A DNA stretch of 64,000 nt from Chryseobacterium sp. BGARF1 (GCF_001677955.1 NZ_LELA01000006.1:1-64000), one strand, 5' to 3'; counted from the stretch's first letter, positions 50,061 to 60,059 are shown. Notes: generated by a model not told the origin, from the letters alone. A program made the numbers and translations.

Positions 50061-52256
50061 ATGTCAACTTTAAGATTCAAAGCATTAGAAACTTTACCTT
50101 TTAAGGACTTTAGAAAAGATAACTCAGTAGAAATTCCTGCTAAATTATCAGAATTATTTTGTGAAAATGTATTCTCTGAAAACACAATGAGAGAATATTT
50201 AACAAAAGAGGCATTCCAATCTATTATGGATGCTATTAAAAAAGGAACAAAAATCCAAAGATTAATAGCAGACCAAGTTGCCGTAGCAATGAAAGACTGG
50301 GCAATGAGCAAAGGGGTTACCCACTACACTCACTGGTTTCAGCCATTAACAGGTACAACAGCAGAAAAGCACGATTCTTTTTTCACTCCTATCGAAGGTG
50401 GTAGAGCAATCGAAAGATTCAGCGGAAACTTATTGATTCAGCAAGAACCGGATGCATCTTCTTTCCCGAATGGAGGTATAAGAAATACTTTTGAAGCAAG
50501 AGGCTATACCGCATGGGATCCTACTTCTCCTGCATTTATTATGGGAACTACTTTGTGTATTCCTTCAATTTTCATCTCTTACACAGGAGAAACTTTAGAT
50601 TACAAAGCGCCTCTATTAAGAGCTTTAAATGCTGTAGATGAAGCTGCAACCAACGTAATGCAGTATTTTGACAAAAACGTAACGAAAGTAACTCCTACTT
50701 TAGGCTGGGAGCAAGAATATTTCCTGGTTGATTCTGCATTGTATCAATCTCGCCCAGATTTAGTTTTAACAGGGAAAACTTTATTAGGACATTCTCCTGC
50801 AAAAGGACAACAATTAGATGACCATTATTTCGGTTCTATTCCGACAAGAGTAATGAACTTCATGAAAGAGTTGGAAATCGAATGTATGAAATTGGGAATT
50901 CCGGTTACTACAAGACACAACGAGGTTGCACCAAACCAATTTGAGCTAGCTCCAATGTTTGAAGAAGTAAACGTTGCTGTTGACCACAACTCTTTGTTGA
51001 TGGATGTTATGGCGAGAATTGCTCACAGACACCATTTCCATATCTTATTCCACGAAAAACCATTCGCAGGAGTAAACGGAAGCGGAAAACATAACAACTG
51101 GTCTTTAGCAACTGATACTGGTGAAAACCTTTTAAGCCCAGGAAAAAATCCTAAGAAAAACTTACAGTTCTTAACATTCTTCGTGAATGCTATTAAAGCA
51201 GTACACGAATACGCAGATCTTTTGAGAGCAAGTATTGCTTCTGCAAGCAACGACCACAGATTGGGTGCAAATGAAGCTCCACCAGCAATTATTTCTGTAT
51301 TTATCGGAAGCCAATTGTTCAGAGTTTTGGAAGAGCTTGAAAAAGTAACTGAAGGAAAACTTTCTCCTGACGAAAAAACAGATTTAAAACTAAATGTTGT
51401 TGGAAAAATTCCTGAAATTTTGTTGGACAACACAGACAGAAACAGAACTTCTCCATTTGCATTTACAGGAAATAAATTCGAAATCAGAGCAGTAGGTTCT
51501 TCTGCAAACTGCGCAGAGTCTATGACCGTAATGAATACGATCGCTGCTAAACAATTAAACGACTTCAAAATAGAAGTTGATGCTTTAATTGAAACAGGAT
51601 TGAAAAAAGACGAAGCCATCTTCAATGTTTTGAGAGAATACATCAAGCAGTGTAAAAACATTATGTTTGAAGGTGACGGATATTCTGATGACTGGGCTAT
51701 AGAAGCTGAAAAAAGAGGATTAAACAACTGGAAAACAACGCCTGAAGCATTGAAGCAGGAAATGAATCAGAAGTTTGTTGATCTTTACGAAGAAATAGGA
51801 ATCTTCAACCACAGAGAAGTTGAAGCAAGAAACGAGATCAAATTAGAAAAATATTCTACCGTAATTGATATTGAAGCAAGAGTTTTAAGTGATATCGCAA
51901 GAAACCACATTATTCCTTCTGCTTTAAAATATCAAAACAGATTGATTGAGAACGTAAAAGGTCTTAAAGAAATCTTCGGGGATAAAGAATTTAAAACGTT
52001 GGCTAAAGAGCAAATGAGCTTAATTACCAACATTTCAGAAAACGTTTCTATCATCAAAGTTGGTGTAGAAGATTTACTTAAAGCAAGAGATGCAGCAAAA
52101 GCTGTAAAAGAAAGTCAGACGCAGGCAGAAGATTACTGTAACAAAGTAAAACCTTTATTTGATATTATCAGAGATGCTTCTGATGATCTTGAAATGATGG
52201 TGGATGATGAGCTTTGGCCAATGACTAAATATAGAGAAATGTTATTTACAAGATAA
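50061..52256 (+). CDS. glnN: Glutamine synthetase type III
   Basis: 731 residues, the long GSIII form typical of Bacteroidota and some cyanobacteria, which joins ammonia to glutamate with ATP. Family blocks are present: GVTHYTHWFQPLTGTTAEKHD, GGRAIERFSGNLLIQQEPD, GWEQEYFLVD (metal-binding Glu), NEVAPNQFELAPMFE, FAGVNGSGKHNNWSL (catalytic loop), NRTSPFAFTGNKFEIRAVGSS. ATG at 50061. A near-consensus promoter and repeated motif lie directly upstream. It is the only GS gene in the window. Confidence 0.96.
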   Translation: MSTLRFKALETLPFKDFRKDNSVEIPAKLSELFCENVFSENTMREYLTKEAFQSIMDAIKKGTKIQRLIADQVAVAMKDWAMSKGVTHYTHWFQPLTGTTAEKHDSFFTPIEGGRAIERFSGNLLIQQEPDASSFPNGGIRNTFEARGYTAWDPTSPAFIMGTTLCIPSIFISYTGETLDYKAPLLRALNAVDEAATNVMQYFDKNVTKVTPTLGWEQEYFLVDSALYQSRPDLVLTGKTLLGHSPAKGQQLDDHYFGSIPTRVMNFMKELEIECMKLGIPVTTRHNEVAPNQFELAPMFEEVNVAVDHNSLLMDVMARIAHRHHFHILFHEKPFAGVNGSGKHNNWSLATDTGENLLSPGKNPKKNLQFLTFFVNAIKAVHEYADLLRASIASASNDHRLGANEAPPAIISVFIGSQLFRVLEELEKVTEGKLSPDEKTDLKLNVVGKIPEILLDNTDRNRTSPFAFTGNKFEIRAVGSSANCAESMTVMNTIAAKQLNDFKIEVDALIETGLKKDEAIFNVLREYIKQCKNIMFEGDGYSDDWAIEAEKRGLNNWKTTPEALKQEMNQKFVDLYEEIGIFNHREVEARNEIKLEKYSTVIDIEARVLSDIARNHIIPSALKYQNRLIENVKGLKEIFGDKEFKTLAKEQMSLITNISENVSIIKVGVEDLLKARDAAKAVKESQTQAEDYCNKVKPLFDIIRDASDDLEMMVDDELWPMTKYREMLFTR

Positions 52257-52282
52257 CATCTGTAAAGTTCCATATTAGTGAG

Positions 52283-52312
52283 GTTCTCCGGTTTTCCGGA
52301 GGACTTTTTTTA
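52283..52312 (+). terminator. Terminator of glnN
   Basis: A 9-bp stem GTTCTCCGG (52283-52291) pairs with CCGGAGGAC (52296-52304), one wobble, loop TTTT, then seven T. Confidence 0.85.
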
Positions 52313-52536
52313 TGTTTTTTTAATACCTTTCTTTTAAAATTAAAAAATAATAAAACCCGATGAATAAAGGAAAGCGAATATATTTTGTTAAAAAATCTTA
52401 ATAAAAAAAACTTCACACTCACCAAAACAGGCGCATAGCAGCTACTTTTTCTTTAACATACTGATGCACGATGTTAAAATATGTTAAAACAATAACATGA
52501 CAATAATCATATCGAGGCTGTTTTAGATGGAATCTC

Positions 52537-52544
52537 TACTTTTG
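52537..52544 (+). promoter_or_regulatory. Promoter -7 box of the NlpC/P60 gene
   Basis: TACTTTTG, 50 bases before the ATG at 52595. The gap upstream has no other consensus box. Confidence 0.55.
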
Positions 52545-52594
52545 TAGGGCTTTAGAGAAATAAATATTTCTTTTTCAACCGGAAATTAAAAAAT

Positions 52595-53284
52595 ATGAAG
52601 AAAAGAGTTTTGTTTTATTTAGTTGCTTTCGTCTCTACAATATCACTACAATCATGCGTAACTAATTACGTAGTTTCAAAACCAGCAACTTATGCTAAAG
52701 AATACAAAACAGATGCCAAACTAGCTGCAATTGACACTAAGATGGATAATGATAAAAAGTTGTTAATCAACTCTTTTATCTCTGAAAAAGCAGTGGCACT
52801 CTCAAACGCTAAAAATTCTTTAAAAAATTCTGAAATCGCAAAAGCGATCAAACATAATAAGACAATTGATAATATCTTAACAGAAGCTCAAACTTATCTT
52901 GGAACTCCTTACAGATATGGAGGAATGACAAGAAAAGGAATCGACTGCTCAGCATTTGTATTATCAGTATTCGGAGCCGCAGCAGGCCTTACTTTACCAA
53001 GAGTGGCAGCATCTCAATCTCAGGAAGGAGAAGCGATCGATAAAGAAAACCTTCAGAAAGGAGATTTAATTTTCTTCTCTCACGGAAAAAGAATTTCTCA
53101 CGTAGGAATTGTAGAAAGCGTAACTGAAGAAGGTGAAATAAAATTTATTCACGCAGCAACATCAAAAGGAGTAATGATCTCATCATTGAATGATTCTTAT
53201 TGGGGACCAAAATTCAGGTTTGCAAAAAGAGTAATCAATGAAAACGGAGATAATTACAACAACTTAGCCTCTACTAATTTTTAG
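52595..53284 (+). CDS. NlpC/P60 (C40) lipoprotein
   Basis: 229 residues. The lipobox LQSC has its lipidated Cys at residue 21. A helical linker precedes the C-terminal NlpC/P60 domain with the triad C118 (GIDCSAFVLS), H169 (ISHVGIVES) and H186 (FIHAATS). Such enzymes cut the D-Glu-mDAP bond of peptidoglycan stem peptides (gamma-D-glutamyl-diamino acid endopeptidase). It likely acts in the periplasm during growth. Confidence 0.9.
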   Translation: MKKRVLFYLVAFVSTISLQSCVTNYVVSKPATYAKEYKTDAKLAAIDTKMDNDKKLLINSFISEKAVALSNAKNSLKNSEIAKAIKHNKTIDNILTEAQTYLGTPYRYGGMTRKGIDCSAFVLSVFGAAAGLTLPRVAASQSQEGEAIDKENLQKGDLIFFSHGKRISHVGIVESVTEEGEIKFIHAATSKGVMISSLNDSYWGPKFRFAKRVINENGDNYNNLASTNF

Positions 53285-53308
53285 TCTTAAATAATTGATT
53301 ATATAAAT

Positions 53309-53333
53309 AAAGCCATCAAATTTTGATGGCTTT
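53309..53333 (+). terminator. Terminator of the NlpC/P60 gene
   Basis: A 12-bp perfect stem AAAGCCATCAAA (53309-53320) pairs with TTTGATGGCTTT (53322-53333), followed by T-rich sequence. Confidence 0.85.
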
Positions 53334-53426
53334 AATTTTTTTCATATTGTTTTCTGGACTTTGCCTTAAAGCAAAAGTTGCCAAAAATTCAAGTCTTGAA
53401 TATTTTACTAAAATTCAACCTTAGAT

Positions 53427-54008
53427 TTAGCTATTTTTATCAATTTCTATATCAAATTGACGTAAGAGCCCATGAACTTCAGAAAGTGAAAATTTGGTCT
53501 TTTTAAGCTTATTAGATTCTGGATTAATGGTATAATTGAATGAGGTTCTTAAATCTGCCTTTTCTAAATTGGTTCTTTCGAATGTCGCTCCGCTAAAATC
53601 GCAGTTGGAAAATACAGAATTCGACAGATCACATTCAGCAAAATCTACTTCAATCAGTTTAGAGTTTTTAAATAAGGTTCTTTTAATAGTCGTTTTATAG
53701 AAAACAGAATTATTCAAAGCACATCCATCGAATCTGAAAGACATCCCAAACTCATTACAATCATCGAAATGCATTCCGAACATTTTGCAATCCTTAAAAA
53801 CAACGTCTCGAAAAGCAGTTCCTGCTAATTTGGTCATGCTTAAATTACAATCGACGAATTCACAGTTGGTAAATTTAAATTCAGAAAGATTTATATATTC
53901 AAAATTGCAAGTTCGGAAAGTACAATTCTCATATTCTCCAACTTCTAAAGGTTGTTGTGTAAAATTTATATTATCGAAATTATCATCAATAACGTAAGCT
54001 TCTCTCAT
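53427..54008 (-). CDS. Pentapeptide-repeat protein
   Basis: 193 residues, built almost wholly of A(D/N)LxX-type repeats: CTFRTCNFEYINLSEFKFTNCEFVDCNLSMTKLAG and so on from about residue 27 to 150, then a C-terminal helix-like tail. These fold as a right-handed quadrilateral beta helix. The layout, length and tail (SLSEVHGLLRQFDIEI) resemble the Qnr/McbG-like group, some members of which protect DNA gyrase from quinolones. That role is not shown here, and the family also includes many proteins of unknown function. Confidence 0.88.
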   Translation of the reverse strand: MREAYVIDDNFDNINFTQQPLEVGEYENCTFRTCNFEYINLSEFKFTNCEFVDCNLSMTKLAGTAFRDVVFKDCKMFGMHFDDCNEFGMSFRFDGCALNNSVFYKTTIKRTLFKNSKLIEVDFAECDLSNSVFSNCDFSGATFERTNLEKADLRTSFNYTINPESNKLKKTKFSLSEVHGLLRQFDIEIDKNS

Positions 54009-54142
54009 AAATTTTTATGATTTTATTTAATGGAAAAATTAGTAGAAATTTTATTTCGCTGATTTTGCGATTGAATAGATTTTAAATATTATCTGTAAAG
54101 AATGATTGTAAACTTCCATCATCCTACTTCTGACTTTCAGCT

Positions 54143-55390
54143 CTATACCAAACTGTTTTTATCTGCATAATTGAGTTTAAAGAAAATAAAGGTCATCATA
54201 GAAAAGGCAAGCAACGAGCTTCCTCCGTAACTGAAGTACGGCAACGGAATTCCAACAGTTGGAAACAACCCCATAACCATGCCTAAATTGATAGAAAAGT
54301 GCATCAACAGGATGGAAGCAAAACAATAGCCAAAAACCCTGTTAAATACCGATTTCTGCTTTTCTGCGAGATAATATATTCTTCCAATGAAAATCATATA
54401 AGCAAAAACTAAAACAGCACTTCCAACAAAACCCCACTCTTCTCCAACAGTACAGAAAATATAATCGGTTTCCTGCTCCGGAACAAATTTCCCTTGGGTT
54501 ACAGAGCCTTCACGATATCCTTTACCAAACATTCCTCCAGACCCAATTGCGGTTTTTGAATACAATAAATTATATCCTGAAGTATCACGAAATTCTCTTT
54601 CCCCTTTATACAAAACCTCAACACGCTCCTGCTGATGTTTTGGTAATTTTTCAAAAATAACAGGCGAAATAAATGCCAATGCCGCCAATAAAAGAACCAC
54701 TCCTACTCCAGGCAAAAGAGTATATGTATTTTTGCGGAGAAAAGCTGCATTAAATGCAAACCACAATCCACCAATTACAATAATAAATACTGTGAAATAC
54801 CACAAACTCCATTGCAGAGGATCATTGAGATAATTTGCAATAAGAAATACCGCTCCAAAAAGACCTCCAATCAAAAATAGTTTTCCGGAAAGACCTTCTC
54901 TGTATAATGCAATAAAAAACGCTGTAAATACGAGCAGCGACCCAACATCAGGAATTGACAATACAACGACTGCTGGAATACCAATGATTGCCAACGCAGT
55001 TATTAATGATTTTGTATTTTTAAGATCGAAATCTGCTCCGGATACATAGTTTGCCAACATCAAAGCCGTTCCAATTTTTGAAAACTCTACGGGCTGCATG
55101 GTAAAACTTCCGAATTTATACCAGTTTTTCTGACCGAGAATTTCTGTTCCGAAAACATGAAGGCCGGCAAGCATTAAAACTCCGCCAATGTAAATAATCC
55201 CCGACATATTTTCGAAAAACTTACTTCTGCTGAAGAAAATAATTAAGCCTACAAAAATTGAAATCCCAAAAAAGATCAATTGTTTTTTACCTAAACCTTC
55301 ATCTACACTGTAAATATTGGCTATCGCAAATAAGCAAAGCAAAAAATACAACCCAAGACCTAATTTATCTATTCCTTCTGTCCATTTCAT
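54143..55390 (-). CDS. rodA: Peptidoglycan glycosyltransferase RodA
   Basis: 415 residues of the SEDS family with about ten transmembrane helices. Landmarks are PVEFSKIGTALMLANYV, the TAIGSGGMFGKGYREGSVTQGKFVPEQETDYIFCTVGEEWGF loop and the closing VGIPLPYFSYGGSSLLAF. It polymerises glycan strands for cell elongation with its partner PBP2 encoded directly upstream (3-base gap). Last gene of the mreB-mreC-mreD-mrdA-rodA operon. Confidence 0.95.
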   Translation of the reverse strand: MKWTEGIDKLGLGLYFLLCLFAIANIYSVDEGLGKKQLIFFGISIFVGLIIFFSRSKFFENMSGIIYIGGVLMLAGLHVFGTEILGQKNWYKFGSFTMQPVEFSKIGTALMLANYVSGADFDLKNTKSLITALAIIGIPAVVVLSIPDVGSLLVFTAFFIALYREGLSGKLFLIGGLFGAVFLIANYLNDPLQWSLWYFTVFIIVIGGLWFAFNAAFLRKNTYTLLPGVGVVLLLAALAFISPVIFEKLPKHQQERVEVLYKGEREFRDTSGYNLLYSKTAIGSGGMFGKGYREGSVTQGKFVPEQETDYIFCTVGEEWGFVGSAVLVFAYMIFIGRIYYLAEKQKSVFNRVFGYCFASILLMHFSINLGMVMGLFPTVGIPLPYFSYGGSSLLAFSMMTFIFFKLNYADKNSLV

Positions 55391-55393
55391 GGT

Positions 55394-57412
55394 TTACGGT
55401 TTTTTGGGTTTAACAGTTTGGGCCTTTTGAAGTTTTTCTTTAGCTTTCTTTACAAGATTCAGACTGTCTTGTATTCTTTTCAGTTTTATAGAATCTGGTT
55501 TCGGTTCTTTATACAAACCTTTTCTTTTCAGGTCGACAATCCATTGTCTTTTATATTCAGGCATGAAACTCGACGAAATCATTTTTTTGTAAAGATGTTC
55601 ACGTTTAATATCTCCGGTGATATATTTTTCAGCAATAATTGTACAAGCAGGACCGGCCCAAGTACCCCCGAAACCACCATGTTCCATGACACCCACTACG
55701 ACAATTTTGGGTTTCTCGGCTGGAGCAATCAACACAAAAATAGCATTATCTTTCCCTTGCGGAACCTGTGCAGTACCCGTTTTTGCCAATTGGGTAAAGT
55801 CATTTGATTTTAAACTTCTCGCAGTACCTCGAAGAACCACTGCTTCCATCCCTTTCAGAACAGGTCCAAAATGTTTGGGATCAACTAAGGTATGATGTTT
55901 CACTTTAAATCTAGGATCAGGATTTGGTCTTCCATCAATAAGCTTAACAATATGTGGCGTATAGTACCAACCTCTATTAGCAATCGCTGAAACATAATTA
56001 GCAAGTTGTAAAGGAGTTACCATTACGTCTCCCTGACCCATCCCATTGTAAATGGCTCCGGTTGACATTTCATCCCAATTCTTATAATCTTGTCTTGTAG
56101 AACCGTTTGCTTTAATGATGGCTTTAAATCTTCTTTCATAAAAGTCTCCCGAAGGAATTCTTCCTTTTGCACCAACAGCGAAATCGTTATTTAAAAACTC
56201 TCCAACTCCAAAGCTGCTCATTATTTTTTTCCATTCATCAACACCTTTAGATGGATTTCCGGGATATTTTTTAATGATCGCAATAAATGCATAGGTGAAA
56301 AAACAGTTACTCGAAACCTGAATAGACGGAATCAAAGGATCTGCTCCACCGTGGCCTTTTATTCTTTTTCCTTTGTAGAAGAATCCTCCTCCGCAAGGGA
56401 AAATTGTATTCTCATCCATCACTCCCATTTGCATTGCTGCCAAAGCGGTTAACAATTTGAAAGTAGAACCTGGTGGATAGCCTGCCTGCAAAGCTCTATC
56501 AAATGTAGGTTTGTTTTCGTAAATCGTATCTTTTGAAAGTGCGTATAAATTTTTAGATTTATTAGGTCCGGTAAAAAGGTTCGGATCAATATCTGGTCCG
56601 GTTGCAGAAACAAGAACTTCACCGTTATTAGGGTCTATTGCAACGATAGCGCCATGCTTATTCACCAACATTTCTTCTGCTAGTTTTTGCAAGTCATAAT
56701 CGATGGTCAGTGTAATATCTTTTCCGGTTACAACATCTCTGTCTAAAGTTCCGTTTTTGTAGGGTCCAACGTTTCTGAGTTTGATGTCTTTTTGAATATA
56801 TTTAATCCCTTTTACACCTCTCAGTTCTTTTTCGTAAGATTTTTCAACACCCGTTTTACCGATGAGGTCACCCGGAAGATAGTAGGTAGAATCTTTTTTA
56901 ATTTCTCTATCGTTAACTTCACTGGTATACCCCAAAAGGTTTCCAGAAGTAGAAACTTCGTACTGTCTTTGCGGACGCTGAACGATACTGAAAGCCGGAT
57001 ATTTGAATATAATTTCCTGAACTCTCGCTATTTCCTCCCTGCTTAGATCTTTGATGAAAGTCATCGGTGTGAGTTTAGAATAGTATTTTTCAGCTTTAAT
57101 TAAATTGACTCTTTTAATGAAATCTCTCTTCTCAATTTTCATTAAATTACAGAACGCCAAAGTATCAAAATCAGGTTTCATTAAAGCCTGCGTAAAAGAA
57201 ATCTCATAGGCAGGCTGGTTTCCTACCATGATCTTTCCATTTCGATCAAAAATAACACCACGTTGCGGAATGACATATTCGGTTTTGATGGAAGTATTAG
57301 CTGCATTCAATGCATAACGATCTGTAAACAGCTGTAAATAAGAAAGCCTTGCTACAAAAATAAGAGCAATGGCAATGAGAATCGTTAAGATTTTTATATG
57401 GCGTGTGTTCAA
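55394..57412 (-). CDS. mrdA: Penicillin-binding protein 2
   Basis: 672 residues, the transpeptidase partner of RodA. An N-terminal anchor helix (about 8-28) and pedestal domain are followed by the transpeptidase with S316-T-F-K319 (PPGSTFK), S367-S-N369 and K544-T-G-T547 (LAKTGTAQ). A Lys/Pro-rich C-terminal tail (about 640-672) is longer than in E. coli PBP2. Its ATG overlaps the mreD stop by four bases (ATGA). Confidence 0.95.
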   Translation of the reverse strand: MNTRHIKILTILIAIALIFVARLSYLQLFTDRYALNAANTSIKTEYVIPQRGVIFDRNGKIMVGNQPAYEISFTQALMKPDFDTLAFCNLMKIEKRDFIKRVNLIKAEKYYSKLTPMTFIKDLSREEIARVQEIIFKYPAFSIVQRPQRQYEVSTSGNLLGYTSEVNDREIKKDSTYYLPGDLIGKTGVEKSYEKELRGVKGIKYIQKDIKLRNVGPYKNGTLDRDVVTGKDITLTIDYDLQKLAEEMLVNKHGAIVAIDPNNGEVLVSATGPDIDPNLFTGPNKSKNLYALSKDTIYENKPTFDRALQAGYPPGSTFKLLTALAAMQMGVMDENTIFPCGGGFFYKGKRIKGHGGADPLIPSIQVSSNCFFTYAFIAIIKKYPGNPSKGVDEWKKIMSSFGVGEFLNNDFAVGAKGRIPSGDFYERRFKAIIKANGSTRQDYKNWDEMSTGAIYNGMGQGDVMVTPLQLANYVSAIANRGWYYTPHIVKLIDGRPNPDPRFKVKHHTLVDPKHFGPVLKGMEAVVLRGTARSLKSNDFTQLAKTGTAQVPQGKDNAIFVLIAPAEKPKIVVVGVMEHGGFGGTWAGPACTIIAEKYITGDIKREHLYKKMISSSFMPEYKRQWIVDLKRKGLYKEPKPDSIKLKRIQDSLNLVKKAKEKLQKAQTVKPKKP

Positions 57413-57915
57413 ACTTTCTGTTTGATTTTAAAGATTAATGCGTAAACTATGATAAATATAAAGGAAATTCCACTAGTTACCAACACATTAAGGAAAATTT
57501 CAAAAATTCTGCTGAATTTAAAAAACTCAATATACTGCACCAAAAGCTGATGCAGAAAGATACTTGAAAACAGAAACAGTAAAAACTGCGTCCATTGCAA
57601 AGACTGAAATGAGAAGAAATCTGTAGAAGTATCTGTAGACGTACGGAAAATTATCGTACGGAAATAAGCAATTAAAGTGGTTGCCAAAGCGTTGATTCCC
57701 CAAGAATATAAAAAGGCATCAATTGATAAACCTATTAAAAAACTTAGAGCCAAAAATTGAAATCTATTTCTAAAAAAAGGATAAAACATCACAAAAACCG
57801 GATACAAAACCGGAGTGAATTTACCAAACAGCGTAATTCTGTTCAATACAAAAATCTGTAATGCAACCAGAAAAGCCATGATCAAAAGATCTGTAAATAC
57901 GGTTCTACTAATCAT
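57409..57915 (-). CDS. mreD: Rod-shape protein MreD
   Basis: 168 residues with about five transmembrane helices; FGKFTPVLYPVFVMFYPFFRNR and FLIGLSIDAFLYSWGINALATTLIAYFR are MreD hallmarks in this phylum. It sits in the inner membrane as part of the elongasome and contacts MreC. Its start overlaps the mreC stop by eight bases. Confidence 0.9.
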   Translation of the reverse strand: MISRTVFTDLLIMAFLVALQIFVLNRITLFGKFTPVLYPVFVMFYPFFRNRFQFLALSFLIGLSIDAFLYSWGINALATTLIAYFRTIIFRTSTDTSTDFFSFQSLQWTQFLLFLFSSIFLHQLLVQYIEFFKFSRIFEIFLNVLVTSGISFIFIIVYALIFKIKQKV

Positions 57916-58762
57916 TTTCTTTTTTTATTACAGCCTGCATAGTATCCTGAATTTTCTGAACCTCAGCTTTCTTAAGATTTTTAACTACGAAAACTTTGTT
58001 TAAAGCTCCCATTTTTTCGCTTAATTCCACTGAAATATCCCAAAATCCTGTTTTATTATCTACGGTGTAGCCCGCAATTTTACCAATCATAACTCCTTTA
58101 GGAAAAATCGCTGATTTTCCGTCGGTTTCTATCGTGTCACCAATTTTCAGGGAAACATATTTTGGCACATCAGCCAAATGCATCAATCGGGAATTATCTC
58201 CTTTCCACGTTAAAGTTCCGAAATATCCTGAGTTTTTAAGTGAAGCATTAATTCTGATTTTATTTACACTCAAAACAGATTGTACCAAAGCATAACTGTC
58301 GGTAGAATTAATAACAATTCCGGCAATTCCTTTTGGAGCCATTACGCCCATTTGAGGATAAACACCGTCTCTTGTACCACGGTTGATTGTAAAATAATTG
58401 TTTCTTCTGTTGATGCTGTTGAAAACAATTTCGCCATCTACAAAAGTATAGATCTGTCCACCTCCCAAAGTATCATGTACTTTTCTGAATTGAGGATTTG
58501 CAGCGCCTTGTTTTCCATAAAGCTCAACCATTAAAGCCTTATTTTGAGCAACAAGATCTTCGTTGGTCTGTTTCAGTTTTAAATAAGAAACACCTTCATC
58601 AATATAGCCTGAAACCCATGAGTTGAAAGCCGCAGTCTGACCCGCAAGCCAAGATTGCTGCATCGCATTCTTAGAGAATATCAAAATGAGAGCAATAATT
58701 TGCAGGAAAATAAAGAATACAAAAAGAGCATTCTTCGAAAATAATCTCAGCAAAAATCCCAT
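57908..58762 (-). CDS. mreC: Rod-shape protein MreC
   Basis: 284 residues: a short cytoplasmic tail, one transmembrane helix (about 12-30), a coiled coil (LKLKQTNEDLVAQNKALMVELYG) and a double beta-barrel domain with GDTIETDGKSAIFPKGVMIGKIAGY, the typical MreC motif. It links MreB inside the cell to the PBP2/RodA enzymes outside. It lies 31 bases behind mreB. Confidence 0.93.
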   Translation of the reverse strand: MGFLLRLFSKNALFVFFIFLQIIALILIFSKNAMQQSWLAGQTAAFNSWVSGYIDEGVSYLKLKQTNEDLVAQNKALMVELYGKQGAANPQFRKVHDTLGGGQIYTFVDGEIVFNSINRRNNYFTINRGTRDGVYPQMGVMAPKGIAGIVINSTDSYALVQSVLSVNKIRINASLKNSGYFGTLTWKGDNSRLMHLADVPKYVSLKIGDTIETDGKSAIFPKGVMIGKIAGYTVDNKTGFWDISVELSEKMGALNKVFVVKNLKKAEVQKIQDTMQAVIKKEND

Positions 58763-58793
58763 TTAGATAAAAAGTCGTAAAAAGTTAAAAAAT

Positions 58794-59819
58794 TTATTTA
58801 ATTAAGAAATTGAATTTATCCATATTCTTAAGTGCAATCCCTGTTCCGCGAACAACAGCTCTCAAAGGATCTTCTGCCACGAAAACCGGAAGCCCTGTTT
58901 TCTTGTGTAATCTGTCTGCAAGACCTCTCAATAAAGCACCACCCCCTGCAAGATAAATACCTGTTTTGTAAATATCTGCAGCCAATTCCGGCGGCGTAAG
59001 AGAAAGTGTTTCCATTACAGAATCTTCAATTCTGATAATTGATTTATCTAAAGCACGAGCAATTTCTTTATACCCAACCATAATTTCTTTTGGCTTACCG
59101 GTAATAAGATCTCTTCCCTGTACTGGAATATCGTCGATATCTACATCAAGATCTTCAACGGCAGAACCTACTTCAATTTTCACTCTTTCAGCAGTTCTTT
59201 CTCCGATGTATAAATTATGATGTGTTCTTAGGAAATAAGCAATATCATTAGTGAATACGTCACCTGCAATTTTCACAGATTTATCACAAACAATACCTCC
59301 TAAAGCAACAACAGCGATTTCGGTAGTACCACCACCTATATCGATAATCATGTTACCTTCAGGTTTCTGTACATCAATACCAACTCCTATTGCAGCAGCC
59401 ATTGGTTCATAAATCAAGCGTACTTCTTTTGCGTTTACTTTCTGAGCAGAATCTCTTACTGCTCTTTTTTCAACTTCTGTAATTCCTGAAGGAATACAGA
59501 TCACAATTCTTAAAGCAGGCTGAATAAATCTCCCTTTGATCCCCGGAATTTTTTTGATAAATTCTTTGATCATGTGCTCTGAAGCGTGGAAATCTGCAAT
59601 AACTCCGTCTTTAAGTGGACGGATAGTTTTTATATCTTCATGTGTTTTACCCTGCATATGTTTCGCCTGCTCCCCAACAGCAATTGGCTTTCCTGTAGAA
59701 CGCTCTATTGCAACAATAGAAGGCTGATCTATAACAATTTTATTATTATGGATGATAAGCGTGTTGGCAGTTCCAAGGTCTATCGCTATTTCTTGCGTAA
59801 ACATATCGAATAAACTCAT
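58794..59819 (-). CDS. mreB: Rod-shape-determining actin homologue MreB
   Basis: 341 residues of an actin-like ATPase. The phosphate-1 motif is EIAIDLGTANTLI, phosphate-2 is NMIIDIGGGTTEIAVVALGG and the adenosine motif is GIYLAGGGALLRGLADRL. It forms membrane-bound filaments that guide the elongasome. First gene of the mreBCD-mrdA-rodA operon. The residue patterns and length are normal. Confidence 0.96.
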   Translation of the reverse strand: MSLFDMFTQEIAIDLGTANTLIIHNNKIVIDQPSIVAIERSTGKPIAVGEQAKHMQGKTHEDIKTIRPLKDGVIADFHASEHMIKEFIKKIPGIKGRFIQPALRIVICIPSGITEVEKRAVRDSAQKVNAKEVRLIYEPMAAAIGVGIDVQKPEGNMIIDIGGGTTEIAVVALGGIVCDKSVKIAGDVFTNDIAYFLRTHHNLYIGERTAERVKIEVGSAVEDLDVDIDDIPVQGRDLITGKPKEIMVGYKEIARALDKSIIRIEDSVMETLSLTPPELAADIYKTGIYLAGGGALLRGLADRLHKKTGLPVFVAEDPLRAVVRGTGIALKNMDKFNFLIK

Positions 59820-59843
59820 AATTTTCTCCTTGATTTAAGTTTA

Positions 59844-59851
59844 CAAAGATA
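59844..59851 (-). promoter_or_regulatory. Promoter -7 box of mreB operon
   Basis: TATCTTTG on the minus strand, 25 bases before the mreB start. A short AT-rich divergent region separates it from hemA; I saw no -33 TTG at the ideal spacing. Confidence 0.55.
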
Positions 59852-60042
59852 TAAATTATACTATACTAACGATTACAAAGTTTTATATAATTTGGTTAAA
59901 TTTTTATTAAAATTACACTTTTTTCTTAATGTATTGTTTTTGTAAGTTTTAGAAAAAGCGACAAAAACTTAGATAATTAATTTATAGCTTTTTACGATAA
60001 TTATCATACAAACAATCGCAAAATGTTTAAGTAAAATTTGCT

Positions 60043-60050
60043 TAAATTTG
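60043..60050 (+). promoter_or_regulatory. Promoter -7 box of hemA
   Basis: TAAATTTG ends only ten bases before the hemA ATG at 60060, so transcription would start about three to six bases before the start codon. A 10-base palindrome GATAATTATC lies at 59996-60005 and may be an operator. Confidence 0.5.
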
Positions 60051-60059
60051 CGACTGCTT

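Larger units (their letters stand above)
52257..52594. other. Gap with glnN terminator and NlpC promoter
   Basis: 338 bases without a gene. The glnN terminator is at 52283-52312 and the promoter box of the next gene at 52537-52544. The middle (52320-52500) is AT-rich and featureless to my eye. Confidence 0.5.

Noticed and set aside
51023-51727. 234-codon minus-strand ORF
   Set aside because: Antisense shadow of glnN, which is conserved along its whole length.
50061-52256. Glutamine synthetase type I or II
   Set aside because: Length near 730 residues and the GSIII blocks exclude the shorter types.
53427-54008. Naming the pentapeptide protein as a quinolone-resistance determinant
   Set aside because: The repeat fold fits, but the fold is shared by many proteins; no specific residue evidence supports the Qnr function.
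60048-60059. TTG start for hemA
   Set aside because: It overlaps the -7 box TAAATTTG, so it cannot be transcribed from that promoter.
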